NCBI RefSeq assembly: GCF_022921055.1
Contig: NZ_CP095061.1
Span: forward strand, 2,271,501 to 2,335,500
Direction: 5' to 3'
Source of the DNA: Hymenobacter volaticus
GTDB lineage: Bacteria > Bacteroidota > Bacteroidia > Cytophagales > Hymenobacteraceae
Length of the DNA: 64,000 bases
In this document: positions 9,985 through 19,861 of the stretch, piece after piece
Position numbering within the stretch: position 1 is the stretch's first letter
Layout: the number at the start of each line of letters is the position of its first letter
Notes under the pieces: generated by a model
Told to the model about the DNA's origin: nothing
Database searches by the model: none
Seen by the model: only the letters and a program-made list of their open reading frames with translations
Translations under genes and position numbers: made by a program

Positions 9985-11364
9985 ATGTACGGCGGAAGCT
10001 CGACTAAGGTGTTGCTAGGCGCAATAGCAAGGGCTACTGCCTTAACTCCTCTACTTTTGCTGCTGATGTCATCCGCCCCAACGTCTGCTTCTGAAACTGC
10101 CGTAGCGCCAAGCAGTGGCCAATTCGTGCGCGGTTCGCTGGGGTCGGGAGTGGCCTTGGGGGCACGGGCGGGCGGGGCACTGCTGCTCAATAAGCTGCTG
10201 GCCGTGTATGGTGGGCCCGGCGGTCTTACGCTGCTGGCGCACTTTCAGAACCTGCTCGCTTTGTTCACCACGCTGCCCAATGATGGCACCCATGTAGGGG
10301 TGGTGAAATACTTGGCTCCGTTACGACCAACGAGTGGGCGCTACCGGGCCTGGCTCGGCGCTGCCGTAGCGCTGAATGGTGTTGCGTTGCTGCTTGGTTT
10401 GGGGCTGCTGTATTGGGCGCTGGGGCCTTTGGTGAGTGTATTTCAGCCCACTTTCGGGTGGTTGGTGCTGTTCGGGCTCGGGGTTGTACTGCTGACCCTG
10501 CACGCGTTAGTGGGCGCCATGCTGTTAGCGGCCAGTCAGTTGCGCGCCTACATTGTCTTAACCGTAATCTTAAGCGTGCTGGGTCCCGCGGCTGTAGCCG
10601 CCGTACTGCTGAGCCCTAAAGAAACTCCTGCGGTTTCCGAGGCTTTGCTGGCGTACCTCTTGGCGCAAGGAGCTACGCTGGTGCCAGCCCTGTGGCTGGC
10701 GCAGCGCCATGGCCTATTGCCGCGTTTGCGCGGGCGCCTTAGCAAAGTGGCTTTGCGGGAGCTAAGTAAGTTCCTGCTGATGGCCGTGGGGCTGCTGCTG
10801 TTCGGGAAGGCCGTGGATTTTGGGGTGCGCGAATTACTAGTGCGGCAATTTGGGCTAGCCGAAACCGACTTGTGGCAGGCCGTCGTCAAGCTCAGCGACA
10901 ACTATACTATGGTGCTGGCGGCCGTGATGAGCAGCGTGTACTACCCACGTTTGGCGGCTCTGGCAGTCCAACCGGCGGCCCAGAAACAATGGGTGCGGAC
11001 GGTGCTGCGCCTATTAATCCCGGTGCTAGCGGCTGGCTTGTTGCTGCTCTACGGGCTGCGCCAGTGGTTGCTGCCGCTGCTTTTTGAAGCTCGTTTTGCA
11101 CCGGCCGCCGACCTGCTGGCCCCCCAATTGCTAGCCGACTGGTTCCGCTTTATTGCTTGGCCGCTTATCATGGTATTCACAGCCCAGGCCCGGGTGGGGC
11201 GCTACGTGGCGGTGCAAGCGGGTTCGGCGGTGGTGTATGCAGCGGCACTGGCTGTGCTGGTACCTAGCTACGGGCTGTATGGGGCACTTTTGGCGGGTGT
11301 AGCACGCCAGGGGCTGCTTGTGTTGTGGTGTGCGTGGTACTTTCAGGAATACTGGCGGCGGTGA
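9985..11364 (+). CDS. Wzx-like polysaccharide flippase
   Basis: A very hydrophobic 459-residue protein with about 10-12 membrane helices, of the MOP superfamily that flips lipid-linked O-antigen or enterobacterial-common-antigen-type repeat units across the inner membrane. The N-terminal part contains the WzxE-like pattern of a helix ending NKLLAVYGGPGGLTLLAHFQ, then LPNDGTHVGVVKYLA. The first 27 residues are unlike the family, and an ATG at 10066 is a possible true start. It heads a stretch of surface-polysaccharide genes. Confidence 0.75.
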   Translation: MYGGSSTKVLLGAIARATALTPLLLLLMSSAPTSASETAVAPSSGQFVRGSLGSGVALGARAGGALLLNKLLAVYGGPGGLTLLAHFQNLLALFTTLPNDGTHVGVVKYLAPLRPTSGRYRAWLGAAVALNGVALLLGLGLLYWALGPLVSVFQPTFGWLVLFGLGVVLLTLHALVGAMLLAASQLRAYIVLTVILSVLGPAAVAAVLLSPKETPAVSEALLAYLLAQGATLVPALWLAQRHGLLPRLRGRLSKVALRELSKFLLMAVGLLLFGKAVDFGVRELLVRQFGLAETDLWQAVVKLSDNYTMVLAAVMSSVYYPRLAALAVQPAAQKQWVRTVLRLLIPVLAAGLLLLYGLRQWLLPLLFEARFAPAADLLAPQLLADWFRFIAWPLIMVFTAQARVGRYVAVQAGSAVVYAAALAVLVPSYGLYGALLAGVARQGLLVLWCAWYFQEYWRR

Positions 11365-11451
11365 AATTCTTGTAATTTCCCGCCGCTCACGGTTCGGTAA
11401 AGCGCTGTCACAACAGCGTTTGCCGGTATTTCTTACCAAGCAAGATTCTCT

Positions 11452-13874
11452 ATGCTCAGGCGTCAGGTGAAAATATGGGTGTTGATTGGGGGTTTAGTTT
11501 TTGGCGCGTTGTCGGGGAGCCAGGCCCAGCAGAATCTGAAGCTGTGGTATAAGGAACCCGCTAGCACCTGGACCGAGGCCTTGCCCGTAGGCAACGGTCG
11601 GCTTGGGGCGATGGTATTTGGAAAAGCCAATGAGGAGCTAATTCAACTCAATGAAAGCAGCCTCTGGTCGGGTGGGCCTGCCAATCTGAATCCTAACCCC
11701 ACGGCTGCCAGCTACCTGCCCCAAATCCGGGAAGCGCTGTTCGCTGAGGACTATAAGAAAGCCGAAGACCTATGCCGCAAGATGCAGGGCCTGTACACGG
11801 AAGCCTACATGCCGCTCGGCGACTTGCTTATCAAGCAAGACTTCACCGGCACGCCCACCAACTACTACCGCGACCTAAACATATCGGAGGCCACCGCTAG
11901 CACCCAGTTCACGGTGGGGATACCCGCTACAGCCGCGAAATTCTATCGTCGGCACCCGATCAGGTTATTGTTGTTCAACTCAAGAGCAGCAAAAGAGGTG
12001 GCCTCACTTTCGATGCCACCACCAAAAGCCAGCTCCAATTCACGGTAGCTCCCAGCAGTTCCGACGAGCTGGTGATGCGCGGCAAAGCGCCCTCGCACGC
12101 TGACCCTAACTACGTGGGCTATAACCCCGAGCCAGTTACGTATGAGGCAGCAGGCTCTTGCCGGGGTATGCGCTACGAACTGCGACTCAAGGCCCGCAAT
12201 ACCGACGGCAGCGTAACCACCGATGCTACCGGTTTGCACGTGCGCAACGCCACCGAAGTAGTGCTCTATCTATCGGCGGCCACTAGCTTTAACGGCTTCG
12301 ACAAGTGCCCCGACCAGGATGGCAAAGACGAAAGCAAGCTAGCCACGGCCGCTATGACCCAGGCCTTCCCGAAGAGCTTCGCGGCTATTCGCCGAAGTCA
12401 TGTGCAGGACTATCAGCGCTACTTCAACCGCGTTACGCTGACGCTGAACAAGGGCCCAGAGCCGAAGCTTTCCACGCTGGAGCGCCTCAAATTGTATGCC
12501 GACGGCGGCACCGATCCGGCGTTGGAGGCCCTGTACTTCCAGTTTGGACGTTATCTACTCATATCTAGCTCCCGACCTGGTGGGCGGCCCGCCAACCTAC
12601 AAGGCATCTGGAACAACAGCGTGCGGCCACCGTGGAGCAGTAACTATACCACCAACATCAACGCCCAAATGAACTATTGGCCGGCGGAAGTTGCCAACCT
12701 CTCAGAGATGCATGAGCCACTTCTGGAGTTGATTGGTGCTACGGCCGAAACGGGCCGCGAAACGGCCAAGAACTTCTATAACGCCAAGGGTTGGGCTGTG
12801 CACCATAACTCCGACATCTGGGCTACTTCCAACCCCGTCGGCGACCTAGGCAAAGGCGCTCCTACCTGGGCCAACTGGAACATGGGCAGTGCTTGGCTGA
12901 GCCAGCATTTGTGGGAGCATTATCGCTTCACCAACAACACCGAGTATTTGCGTAGCATGGCGTACCCGCTGATGAAGGAAGCCGCCGTTTTCTGCCTAGA
13001 CTACCTCGTGCCCGACAAAAGTGGCCTCTTGGTAACCGCGCCGTCGTCGTCGCCCGAAAACGTATTCATCACCGAAAAGGGCACGAAGGGCAGTATATCC
13101 ATGGCTTCTACTATGGACATGTCGATTATCCGCGACCTGTTTACGAACGTAATAGAAGCTTCGGAAACACTCGGGATAGATGCCGATTTTCGCAAGACAT
13201 TGACCGAGAAAAAAGCCCAGCTTTTCCCGTTTCACGTGGGGAAGAAAGGCAACTTGCAGGAGTGGTACAAGGATTGGGAAGATGCTGAACCCCAGCACCG
13301 GCACGTGTCGCACTTGTTTGGGCTGCACCCCGGCCGCGAGATTTCACCGCTTTCCACGCCCAGTCTGGCAGCCGCGGCTCGCCGCACTCTGGAAATCCGG
13401 GGTGACGAAGGCACGGGCTGGAGCATCGCCTGGAAAATCAACTTCTGGGCCCGCCTCCACGACGGCAACCATGCCTATAAGTTGGTTCGTAACCTGCTGC
13501 ACCTCACCGGCCTGGAAAACACGCAGTACAACAAAGGCGGCGGAACCTACGCCAACCTGTTTTGTGCCCACCCGCCGTTCCAAATCGATGGCAACTTTGG
13601 CGGCATTGCGGGCATGAGTGAGATGCTACTGCAAAGCCACGATGGTGCCATCCACCTGTTGCCCGCCCTGCCTGATGCTTGGAAGGAGGGCAGCGTAAAA
13701 GGCCTACGGGCCCGCGGCGGCTTCGAAGTAGATCTGGCCTGGCAAAACGGCAAACTCGTAAACTGTACGATCCGCAGCATCAAAGGAACCACCACCAAAG
13801 TGCGCTACGGACAAAAGGCAATCAACCTAACCCTGAAGCCCGGCCAAAGCAAAAAGCTAGGCTCAACTCTGTAG
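11452..13874 (+). CDS. GH95 family alpha-L-fucosidase-type glycoside hydrolase (one frameshift)
   Basis: The repaired protein has 807 residues, normal for GH95, with an N-terminal secretion signal (about residues 1-24 ending in SQAQQ). The N-terminal domain has the family hallmarks [14 protein letters not shown] and [10 protein letters not shown]. The (alpha/alpha)6 catalytic domain shows [25 protein letters not shown] and, late, [17 protein letters not shown]. The frame breaks at a G4 run (11916-11919). One extra G gives [20 protein letters not shown], the family's expected sequence, joining the parts at 11452-12048 and 12072-13874. GH95 enzymes act on alpha-L-fucosides or galactosides of plant or host glycans. 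It is probably periplasmic or exported. Confidence 0.9.
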
Positions 13875-14323
13875 AAACACTGCCCATTGCATCTTTATAT
13901 TACACTTGCAATGTGGTTTGAAGATGCAGAAACGCCGAAGGGCTCGTTATGCTGGCCAGTGTAACGAGCTAAAGCATCTTGCTCGAACTAGTTGCCATAC
14001 TAATTGTTATGCTGAACTTGTCGAAGCATCTCGCGTGCTGACGTTGCCAAACTATACCAGTCATGCTGAGCGCAGCCGAAGCATCTCGCGTGCTGATGTC
14101 TGGTTACTAATCTGGTGTCAGCACGCGAGATGCTTCGGCTGCGCTCAGCATGACTGGTATAGTTTGGCGACGTCAATATGTATGACTAAGCATGACTAGG
14201 TTTTAGTATGGTTTCTTATGCAGGCGCTTGGGCAATAGTTTTAATAAAACTATTGGTTAAAGGTGCTTTGATGATCTTTGGGCCGCTGCTATACTGCCTT
14301 ACCTTTAGCTTACCTGTTACTTA
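13875..14323. other. 449-base intergenic gap downstream of the GH95 gene
   Basis: The gap is dominated by the copy C repeat (14006-14172) and its decayed neighbours. No coding sequence is supported. Confidence 0.5.
14006..14172. repeat. Intergenic inverted repeat, copy C, plus a half copy
   Basis: Arms of about 56 bases (14041-14096 and 14117-14172) match almost perfectly, reading ACGTTGCCAAACTATACCAG, then the family core CTGAGCGCAGCCGAAGCATC, then CTCGCGTGCTGA, around a 20-base spacer. Just upstream, 14006-14040 is a half copy of the related form (GAACTTGTCGAAGCATCTCG). A more decayed trace is at about 13940-13985. This is the best-preserved copy in the window. Confidence 0.85.
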
Positions 14324-15250
14324 GTGCCTGACTCCGCCGACCTACCCATCGTCAGTATTGTGGCGCTCTGCTACAATCACGCCCGCTTTCTGCCGGCCGC
14401 GCTGGATTCCATTCTGGCGCAGTCGTACCCGAGAATTGAGGTGATTTTGGTGGACAATGCCAGTACGGACGGCAGCTTAGCCATTATGCAACAATACGCC
14501 CAGGCTAACCCTACGTGGCGACTGTTGGCGCAGCCACGCAACTTGGGTTTGTGCGCCGCTTTTAATCAAGCCTACCATTTGTCGCGAGGTGAGTTTCTAC
14601 TAGATTTCGCAACCGATGATGTGCTGCTGCCTCAACGCATAGCCCAACAAATAGCGGCATTTCAGCAGTTGCCGCCTCACTACGGAATGGTGTACTCTGA
14701 TGCGGAGTTGATTGACGAAGCCTCGCAACATGTACGCTTTCATTTTCGCCGCACCCCGCAAGGGTTGCACCCACAGCCGGCTTCGGGCTACGTTTTTGCC
14801 GATGTGCTGCGCCGCTACTTTATTAGCACCCCCACTATGATGATGCGCCGGGCCACGCTCGATGAGCTGGGGGGCTACGACGAAACGCTCTATTATGAGG
14901 ACTTCGACTTCTGGGTGCGGGCCGCGCGCAACTGGGCCTTCCATTTCCTAGACGAAGTAACCACTCAGAAACGAGTACATCCGCAGGCTATGTCGCGCCG
15001 GGCCTACCGGCCCCACGACCCCCATTTAGCCTCCACCATTCAAACCTGCCGCAAAGCCTTACACCTGTGTGAGACGCCCGACGAATGGGACGCCCTAGCC
15101 GTGCGTGTGCGGTGGGAAATGCGCCAAGCTATCCGTTGGGGCAGCAACACCGATGCAGCCACTCTCTACAAACTGCTTCAGCAAACCGGCAAACTGCAGC
15201 CACTGGATTGGATACTAGGCCAATGGAGCCGACTGTGGGCTACAACTTAA
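14324..15250 (+). CDS. Family 2 glycosyltransferase (GT-A fold)
   Basis: A 308-residue cytoplasmic or membrane-associated sugar transferase. The N-terminal GT2 domain has IVSIVALCYNHARFLPAALD, ILVDNASTDGS and a FATDD-type divalent-metal-binding motif (about residues 96-100). An ED motif in YYEDFDFWVRAA follows near residue 190. It probably adds a sugar during assembly of surface polysaccharide, given the flippase and other polymer genes nearby. The start used is GTG at 14324, because no ATG precedes the conserved first strand. Donor and acceptor unknown. Confidence 0.88.
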   Translation: MPDSADLPIVSIVALCYNHARFLPAALDSILAQSYPRIEVILVDNASTDGSLAIMQQYAQANPTWRLLAQPRNLGLCAAFNQAYHLSRGEFLLDFATDDVLLPQRIAQQIAAFQQLPPHYGMVYSDAELIDEASQHVRFHFRRTPQGLHPQPASGYVFADVLRRYFISTPTMMMRRATLDELGGYDETLYYEDFDFWVRAARNWAFHFLDEVTTQKRVHPQAMSRRAYRPHDPHLASTIQTCRKALHLCETPDEWDALAVRVRWEMRQAIRWGSNTDAATLYKLLQQTGKLQPLDWILGQWSRLWATT

Positions 15251-15402
15251 GAAGCTTTATAAGTCTCTGCCTCGACAACATAAGCCACGGATATCAACTT
15301 TAACTGCAAGACAGACCTTGTACTCACTCGGAAAGACAACTGCGGGGTTCGTCAAGCCGTCCTAGTATCTTGCAAGCCTTAAATTGATTTAAGCACCTAT
15401 CG

Positions 15403-16212
15403 ATGAAAGTTAGTGTCAACCAGCATCTCGTTACTTATCAGATAGAAGGAGAAAGAAATCCGGGTGAAAACCGGGTGCTGCTAGCGAGTAGCGTCGACCT
15501 GACGGCCGGCACTACCTGGGCCAATACAGGCTACGTTGTGGCGCCTTTCCTGGCTCCAGCCGAGCAGCAGCAGTTACAAGAAGGCTTGGCCGAATTGGTG
15601 CGGGAGGCGCTGCGAAGTGCTGGTGTGCCGGTTGCCGCCGACTTTCCGGTTAGTGAGTATCACCGTGCAGTCGGCGACGACCAGGCGCGGCACTTGGCAG
15701 TTGTGAACACGACAAAGGAATATACGCTTGACCATCTGCCGGTGCCCACGGCCTTGCTGGAAGCCAGGGTAGGAGAGCTGTGCGGCCGACCGGTGCAAGC
15801 CTACAATCCCTTCGATGACGCTCGCATCTTCCACCTGCGCATCGTACGCCCCGGCCGCTCCGATAACAACCCCCTGCATCGCGACGTGTGGCTACCCGAC
15901 TACGACAACTGCGTCAATATCTACGTGCCCGTAGCCGGCAGCACCGCCGATTCATCCCTGACCTTAATTCCTGGCAGTCATTGGTGGCCTGAAAACCAAA
16001 CTGAGCGCACCCAACAGGGCGCCGTATACAATGGCATCACCTACACTGTGCCCGGCGTGAAGGGCGCGCCAGAGCCGCTAGAGCTTATCCGCCCTAATCC
16101 GGAAACAAAGGAAGTGTTGCTTTTCTCGCCCTACTTGCTCCACGGTGGCGCCGTCAACCTGAACGAGGCTGCCACCCGTATTTCGCTGGAAATGCGGTTT
16201 TGGCAAGCCTGA
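15403..16212 (+). CDS. Phytanoyl-CoA dioxygenase (PhyH)-like Fe(II)/2-oxoglutarate oxygenase
   Basis: A 269-residue protein resembling the PhyH family. The iron-binding facial triad is visible: HRDVW (His and Asp) near residue 163 and LLHGGAVN (His) near residue 246. It is followed by the 2-oxoglutarate-binding Arg in TRISLEMRF. The middle reads NIYVPVAGSTADSSLTLIPG, the usual strand before the SHWWP loop. Such enzymes hydroxylate small molecules or sugars. Lying between glycosyltransferase genes, it may modify a polysaccharide precursor, but that is inference. Intact. Confidence 0.75.
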   Translation: MKVSVNQHLVTYQIEGERNPGENRVLLASSVDLTAGTTWANTGYVVAPFLAPAEQQQLQEGLAELVREALRSAGVPVAADFPVSEYHRAVGDDQARHLAVVNTTKEYTLDHLPVPTALLEARVGELCGRPVQAYNPFDDARIFHLRIVRPGRSDNNPLHRDVWLPDYDNCVNIYVPVAGSTADSSLTLIPGSHWWPENQTERTQQGAVYNGITYTVPGVKGAPEPLELIRPNPETKEVLLFSPYLLHGGAVNLNEAATRISLEMRFWQA

Positions 16213-16244
16213 TTATACAGACACAACAAGTCAACCTGATTTTG

Positions 16245-16293
16245 AAGTGGAGCTATACGAGAGGTCACCGGGCCACCTCGTATAGCTCCACTT
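16245..16293. terminator. Hairpin between convergent genes
   Basis: Arms of 17 bases (AAGTGGAGCTATACGAG and its inverse) form a strong stem between the stops of the PhyH-like gene and the opposing GT39-type gene. It could end transcripts from both sides, although only a short T-run follows. Confidence 0.5.
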
Positions 16294-16335
16294 TGCCGTC
16301 CTGCGCTACTAGTTTGCGTTGAGGGAACCACGTCG

Positions 16336-17931
16336 TTACTGAGTCGGGGAGTAGCGGATGAGCTTGCGCGTAAGTTCTTCGTTGGTGAGGGTGCTGCGGT
16401 TGAGTAATAGCCATACCTTCTCGCCTGGGCGCAACCGTACCGAGTCGCGGGATAGGTAGCTGCGGAACCGCAAACCTGGTGGCACTTGGAAGCTGTAGTA
16501 GAAGTCGTGGGTGCGCAGTAAAAATTCGTCTACGAACACCACACCCCGGTTTGGGGCTTGCAAGTGCGCTTGCAGCATCCTGTCTTGGGCGAAGTGAGAG
16601 GAAACGGTGGGCTTGCGCATGAAATGCACTGGCCGCACCAGTAGCGCGGCCGACAGCCCGAGGAGCAGCAACGCCGCAAAGCCCGTAGTGCCCAGCTGAT
16701 AGCGCGCGGGTAGCCGCTGCCGCAAGAGTGACGACCCAAGAAAGAGCAACCCGAGCAAGGCGTACGGAATGGCTACAGCGCTGCGCAGCCACCCGGCAAA
16801 CAACAGTAGTACGCCGCCAATAAGCCAGCCCCCGCGGCCCGTTTGCCAGAAAGCACGCAGGCCAAAGCCAGCCGCCACAGCCAACGGGGGCAACAGCGGC
16901 GTCATCATGCGCGGCTGCAAGGAAATAGGGTTGTACTCCCGCAACGACGTGCTGCCCCACCAATAGAACCCGAGCGTAGTTGCTGCCAGTGCCACCCAAA
17001 AGAGGGCGTCGGTTTGGATGTCATTAGGTGGGGCACTTGAGGCGGCACGCCTCCGGTATGGCAGGGCCGCTGCCGCTAGCACCAATAGTATTCCTACCCC
17101 AGTACCTACAAAGAAAAGCAGCGGTTGCCACGTCACGCGGCCGAGCAAAGCACCTCGGCGCCCTTGCACGTAGTTGCCGTCGCTCATATAGGCGTTGGTT
17201 TGCTCGATGACGTGGTAGCGGTAAAGCGGATCGTTGGTTAGAAGTTGGTAGTACAACAAATAGGCCCCGAGTAGCACAACACCCGTTGCTACTGCCGCCA
17301 CCCAAAACCGGCTGTGGCGCCGCCGGTGCATGTCCAGCCCCAACAGCCCGGCATAGAAAGGCAAGTAAAACGCAATGGTTTCCTTACATAGCAACGCGGC
17401 GAAGCTCAGTACCGCAAACCCCACGCCCCAAGCCGCAGACTGCACTTGTTGATGCCGCCGTCCGGTGAGCAGCGCGGCAGCGCTAGCCAAACACAAGAAC
17501 ATGAGTATGTTATCGGGGTAGAGGTAGGTGCTGAGGTTGAGCGTAAAGTAGTGCAAACCTAGCAGCACTATAGCTCCCGCGGCTACCACAGGCTCGCGCC
17601 GCCGGTACAGCGCCCAGATAAGAACAGCACAGCCCAAAGTGCAGAGCAGTGGCCAAAGAGTAGTACTGATAATATCAACCCCTAGCAGCTGGTAGAGCCC
17701 CGCTACCGGTCCAAAAATCAGTAGCCGCTCTTGTAGCGGATCGTGGAATACGTGCTGCGGATCGGGGAGGGGGCGGTACGTGCCGGTGGCCAGCGCGTGG
17801 GCATAACGGGCGTACAGCAGGTCGTCGAGGTCATACAGCCCCTCATGGGTCAGGGCAAAGAAAGCTATGGTAAAGACGAGCACTAAGCCCAGCGCCAGAT
17901 GAGGCAGACGAAAAAGCCAACGTTGATTCAC
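16336..17931 (-). CDS. GT39-type (ArnT/PMT-like) membrane glycosyltransferase
   Basis: A 531-residue polytopic protein with about 11-12 membrane helices and a hydrophilic C-terminal domain of about 100 residues. The first periplasmic loop carries the paired acidic motif LYDLDDLLYARYA, equivalent to the catalytic acidic residues in dolichyl/undecaprenyl-phosphate-dependent C-type transferases (PMT, ArnT). It would move a sugar from a lipid-phosphate carrier on the outer side of the inner membrane, fitting a polysaccharide region. The acceptor is unknown. The gene is convergent with the PhyH-like gene. Intact. Confidence 0.78.
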   Translation of the reverse strand: MNQRWLFRLPHLALGLVLVFTIAFFALTHEGLYDLDDLLYARYAHALATGTYRPLPDPQHVFHDPLQERLLIFGPVAGLYQLLGVDIISTTLWPLLCTLGCAVLIWALYRRREPVVAAGAIVLLGLHYFTLNLSTYLYPDNILMFLCLASAAALLTGRRHQQVQSAAWGVGFAVLSFAALLCKETIAFYLPFYAGLLGLDMHRRRHSRFWVAAVATGVVLLGAYLLYYQLLTNDPLYRYHVIEQTNAYMSDGNYVQGRRGALLGRVTWQPLLFFVGTGVGILLVLAAAALPYRRRAASSAPPNDIQTDALFWVALAATTLGFYWWGSTSLREYNPISLQPRMMTPLLPPLAVAAGFGLRAFWQTGRGGWLIGGVLLLFAGWLRSAVAIPYALLGLLFLGSSLLRQRLPARYQLGTTGFAALLLLGLSAALLVRPVHFMRKPTVSSHFAQDRMLQAHLQAPNRGVVFVDEFLLRTHDFYYSFQVPPGLRFRSYLSRDSVRLRPGEKVWLLLNRSTLTNEELTRKLIRYSPTQ

Positions 17932-18118
17932 GCTGGCAAAGGTGGCGAAATCAACTGAGGTGATGATACGTGCTTAGCCGTTAGGAACAGGGGAGGAGCG
18001 AGTAAGTTGGAGCCTTAATAAACCCGCTTGCCTACGCTTGCCCGGCCCGTTTACGTAGCTTTGGTGAGCAGAGCAAAGACTCTTTACTTCATTTCCCACC
18101 CAACTGTCCTTTCTTCAC

Positions 18119-19749
18119 TTGTTGCCTTTGCCCCAACTTTTCCGCCGAGTGTTGCTGCCCGCGTTGCTGCTACTGCTGGCTGGCTGGGGGTTAGGTTGCT
18201 ACTTTGAAACAAACGACGACCCAGTTATTATTCTACTGCTGCGCGGCACTGCGGCTGGCGCGCCCGTCACCGATCTGCACTTGTATTTTCATGGGTTCAG
18301 CACCTTGTTTGCCAGACTTTACCAGCTTTTCCCTGAGGTGCCCTGGTTTGGGGTGGTGCTATACGCCTTGCTCTATGTAGCTACCGTTCTGGTCTTCTCG
18401 GTTCTCGACCAACTGCTGATAGGGCGAGTATCTCCCACTAAAGTTACTTGGCTGCTTGTTCTGTTTTTCTTGGTGGCTTGGCTGGAGCATGGACTGTGGT
18501 TCAACTATTCGCGTGTACCGGTGCTGCTGGCCGGAACAGGTATCTTGTTTGCCGCTCAACGGCCTCAACATCGGGGGCGTTGCTGGTGGGGGTGCTGGCA
18601 TTCGGGCTGAGCTGGCTGATTCGACCGGGAGTAGCCGTGCTCGGAGCACTGCTAGCGGTGCCCGCTGCGTACTGGGTGAGTGGCCATCGAGCTCTGCCCG
18701 TACTGGCAGGGACTCTGCTCTGGGCGGCCTTAGGCGCGGGTATCTTAGCAAGCCAAACCACCTCGCAAGAGGCTGCATACCGCGCCATTGATGTATTTGA
18801 ATCCCAGCTGATAGACTACCAATGGCTGCGCCCCACACCTCGCACTGCCCTCGACAGCCTCAGGTTGCGAGTCATGCGCCACCGAATGCGAACCGACACC
18901 ACGCTCATCAATAAAGCCCTATTCTACCGCACTGCCCACTTCGAGTCCGAGTACTTTCTGCGCGAAACCGCCCCGGCCAAGCTGCGGGTGCTCGTCTCAT
19001 TGGTGTTGCATGATTATTTCCCGTTGCTAATGCTACAGCTGATACTGTGGGGCTGGGTGGCCCTCTCGGCTAATATGCCAGTACGGCGTTGGTTCTGGCT
19101 GACGCAAGTCGGCTACGCGCTGCTGCTGCTGGGCCTAGGTATCGGACTAAAGCTGCCTCCGCGCATTGGGTTACCGTTCTTCGACTTCTGGGCGCTGAGC
19201 AATCTGCTATATGTGCTGCGTGAGAGAGGCTGTGTTACCATCCAGCGCTTAGAATCCATAATTGCGGTGCTGGCGGTGGCTGCCGTGCCCTATTCCTACA
19301 AAACTCTGCATCGCCGCGCCGTCCTGCAACGGGAGCGGCAACACAACATCTTGCTTCGGCACCAGCTTACGGCCAAGTTGCCAGCCGATGCCTTAATGGT
19401 TACAGATGTGCTGCCTGCCACCTACAAAGCGGCTAGCCCTTTCCATAACCCCGACGCGGTGCCTGGCAAGATGCTCCTGCTTACTGGCTGGACCACTTCT
19501 GATCCTTCGCAGGCTGCCTGGCGGCAGCAGCTAACCGGCACCCGTAACTTCGCGGAAAGTATGCGGCGACTAGCTGGAATAGGACCGCGGGTGCAGTTGC
19601 TACTTACGCCAAGTGTAGCTCGTATTCTTAATGAACAACTTGAGACCAACGATTCAGCGGTGGCTCGTCTACTACCTGAGTTGAGAGTGCAAGCCAGCGC
19701 TGCTGACACGTTGCGGTACTATGTGTTGCGTGAGGAAACAGTGAAATAA
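18119..19749 (+). CDS. Polytopic membrane protein of unknown function (one frameshift)
   Basis: The repaired protein has 543 residues with about 9-10 membrane helices and a soluble C-terminal region (about 410-543). The N-terminus reads LGCYFETNDDPVIILLLRG, with an acidic NDD loop after the first helix as in many membrane glycan enzymes, but no family is recognised. The first frame stops at 18610. Adding one G to the G5 run at 18573-18577 joins it to the downstream frame, giving QRPQHRGALLVGVLAFGLSW, a continuous helix start. The start is TTG at 18119 (or 18122); there is no ATG upstream of the first helix. Probably part of the surface-polysaccharide region. Confidence 0.6.
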
Positions 19750-19816
19750 ACACAAGGACAAAATTTTTTAGCCGTCCAGGTGAATTTATTCCGCGTATTT
19801 GAGGGTACTGAGTATA

Positions 19817-19824
19817 TACCTTTG
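19817..19824 (+). promoter_or_regulatory. -7 promoter element (TACCTTTG) before the desaturase gene
   Basis: Matches TAnnTTTG and lies 38 bases before the ATG, leaving a leader of about 30 bases. A TTG at 19799-19801 is somewhat too close for an ideal -33 box. Confidence 0.4.
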
Positions 19825-19861
19825 AGACTCTCTTCTCCTGCATTTTTCCCCCTACAACACC

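Noticed and set aside
13940..14172. Possible CRISPR array made of the repeated core
   Set aside because: Copies are inverted and of unequal length with no regular spacers, and there are no cas genes; they are palindromic repeats.
16265..16999. A long minus-strand open frame inside the GT39-type gene
   Set aside because: It overlaps a clear membrane transferase in another frame and shows no domain; it is a shadow frame.
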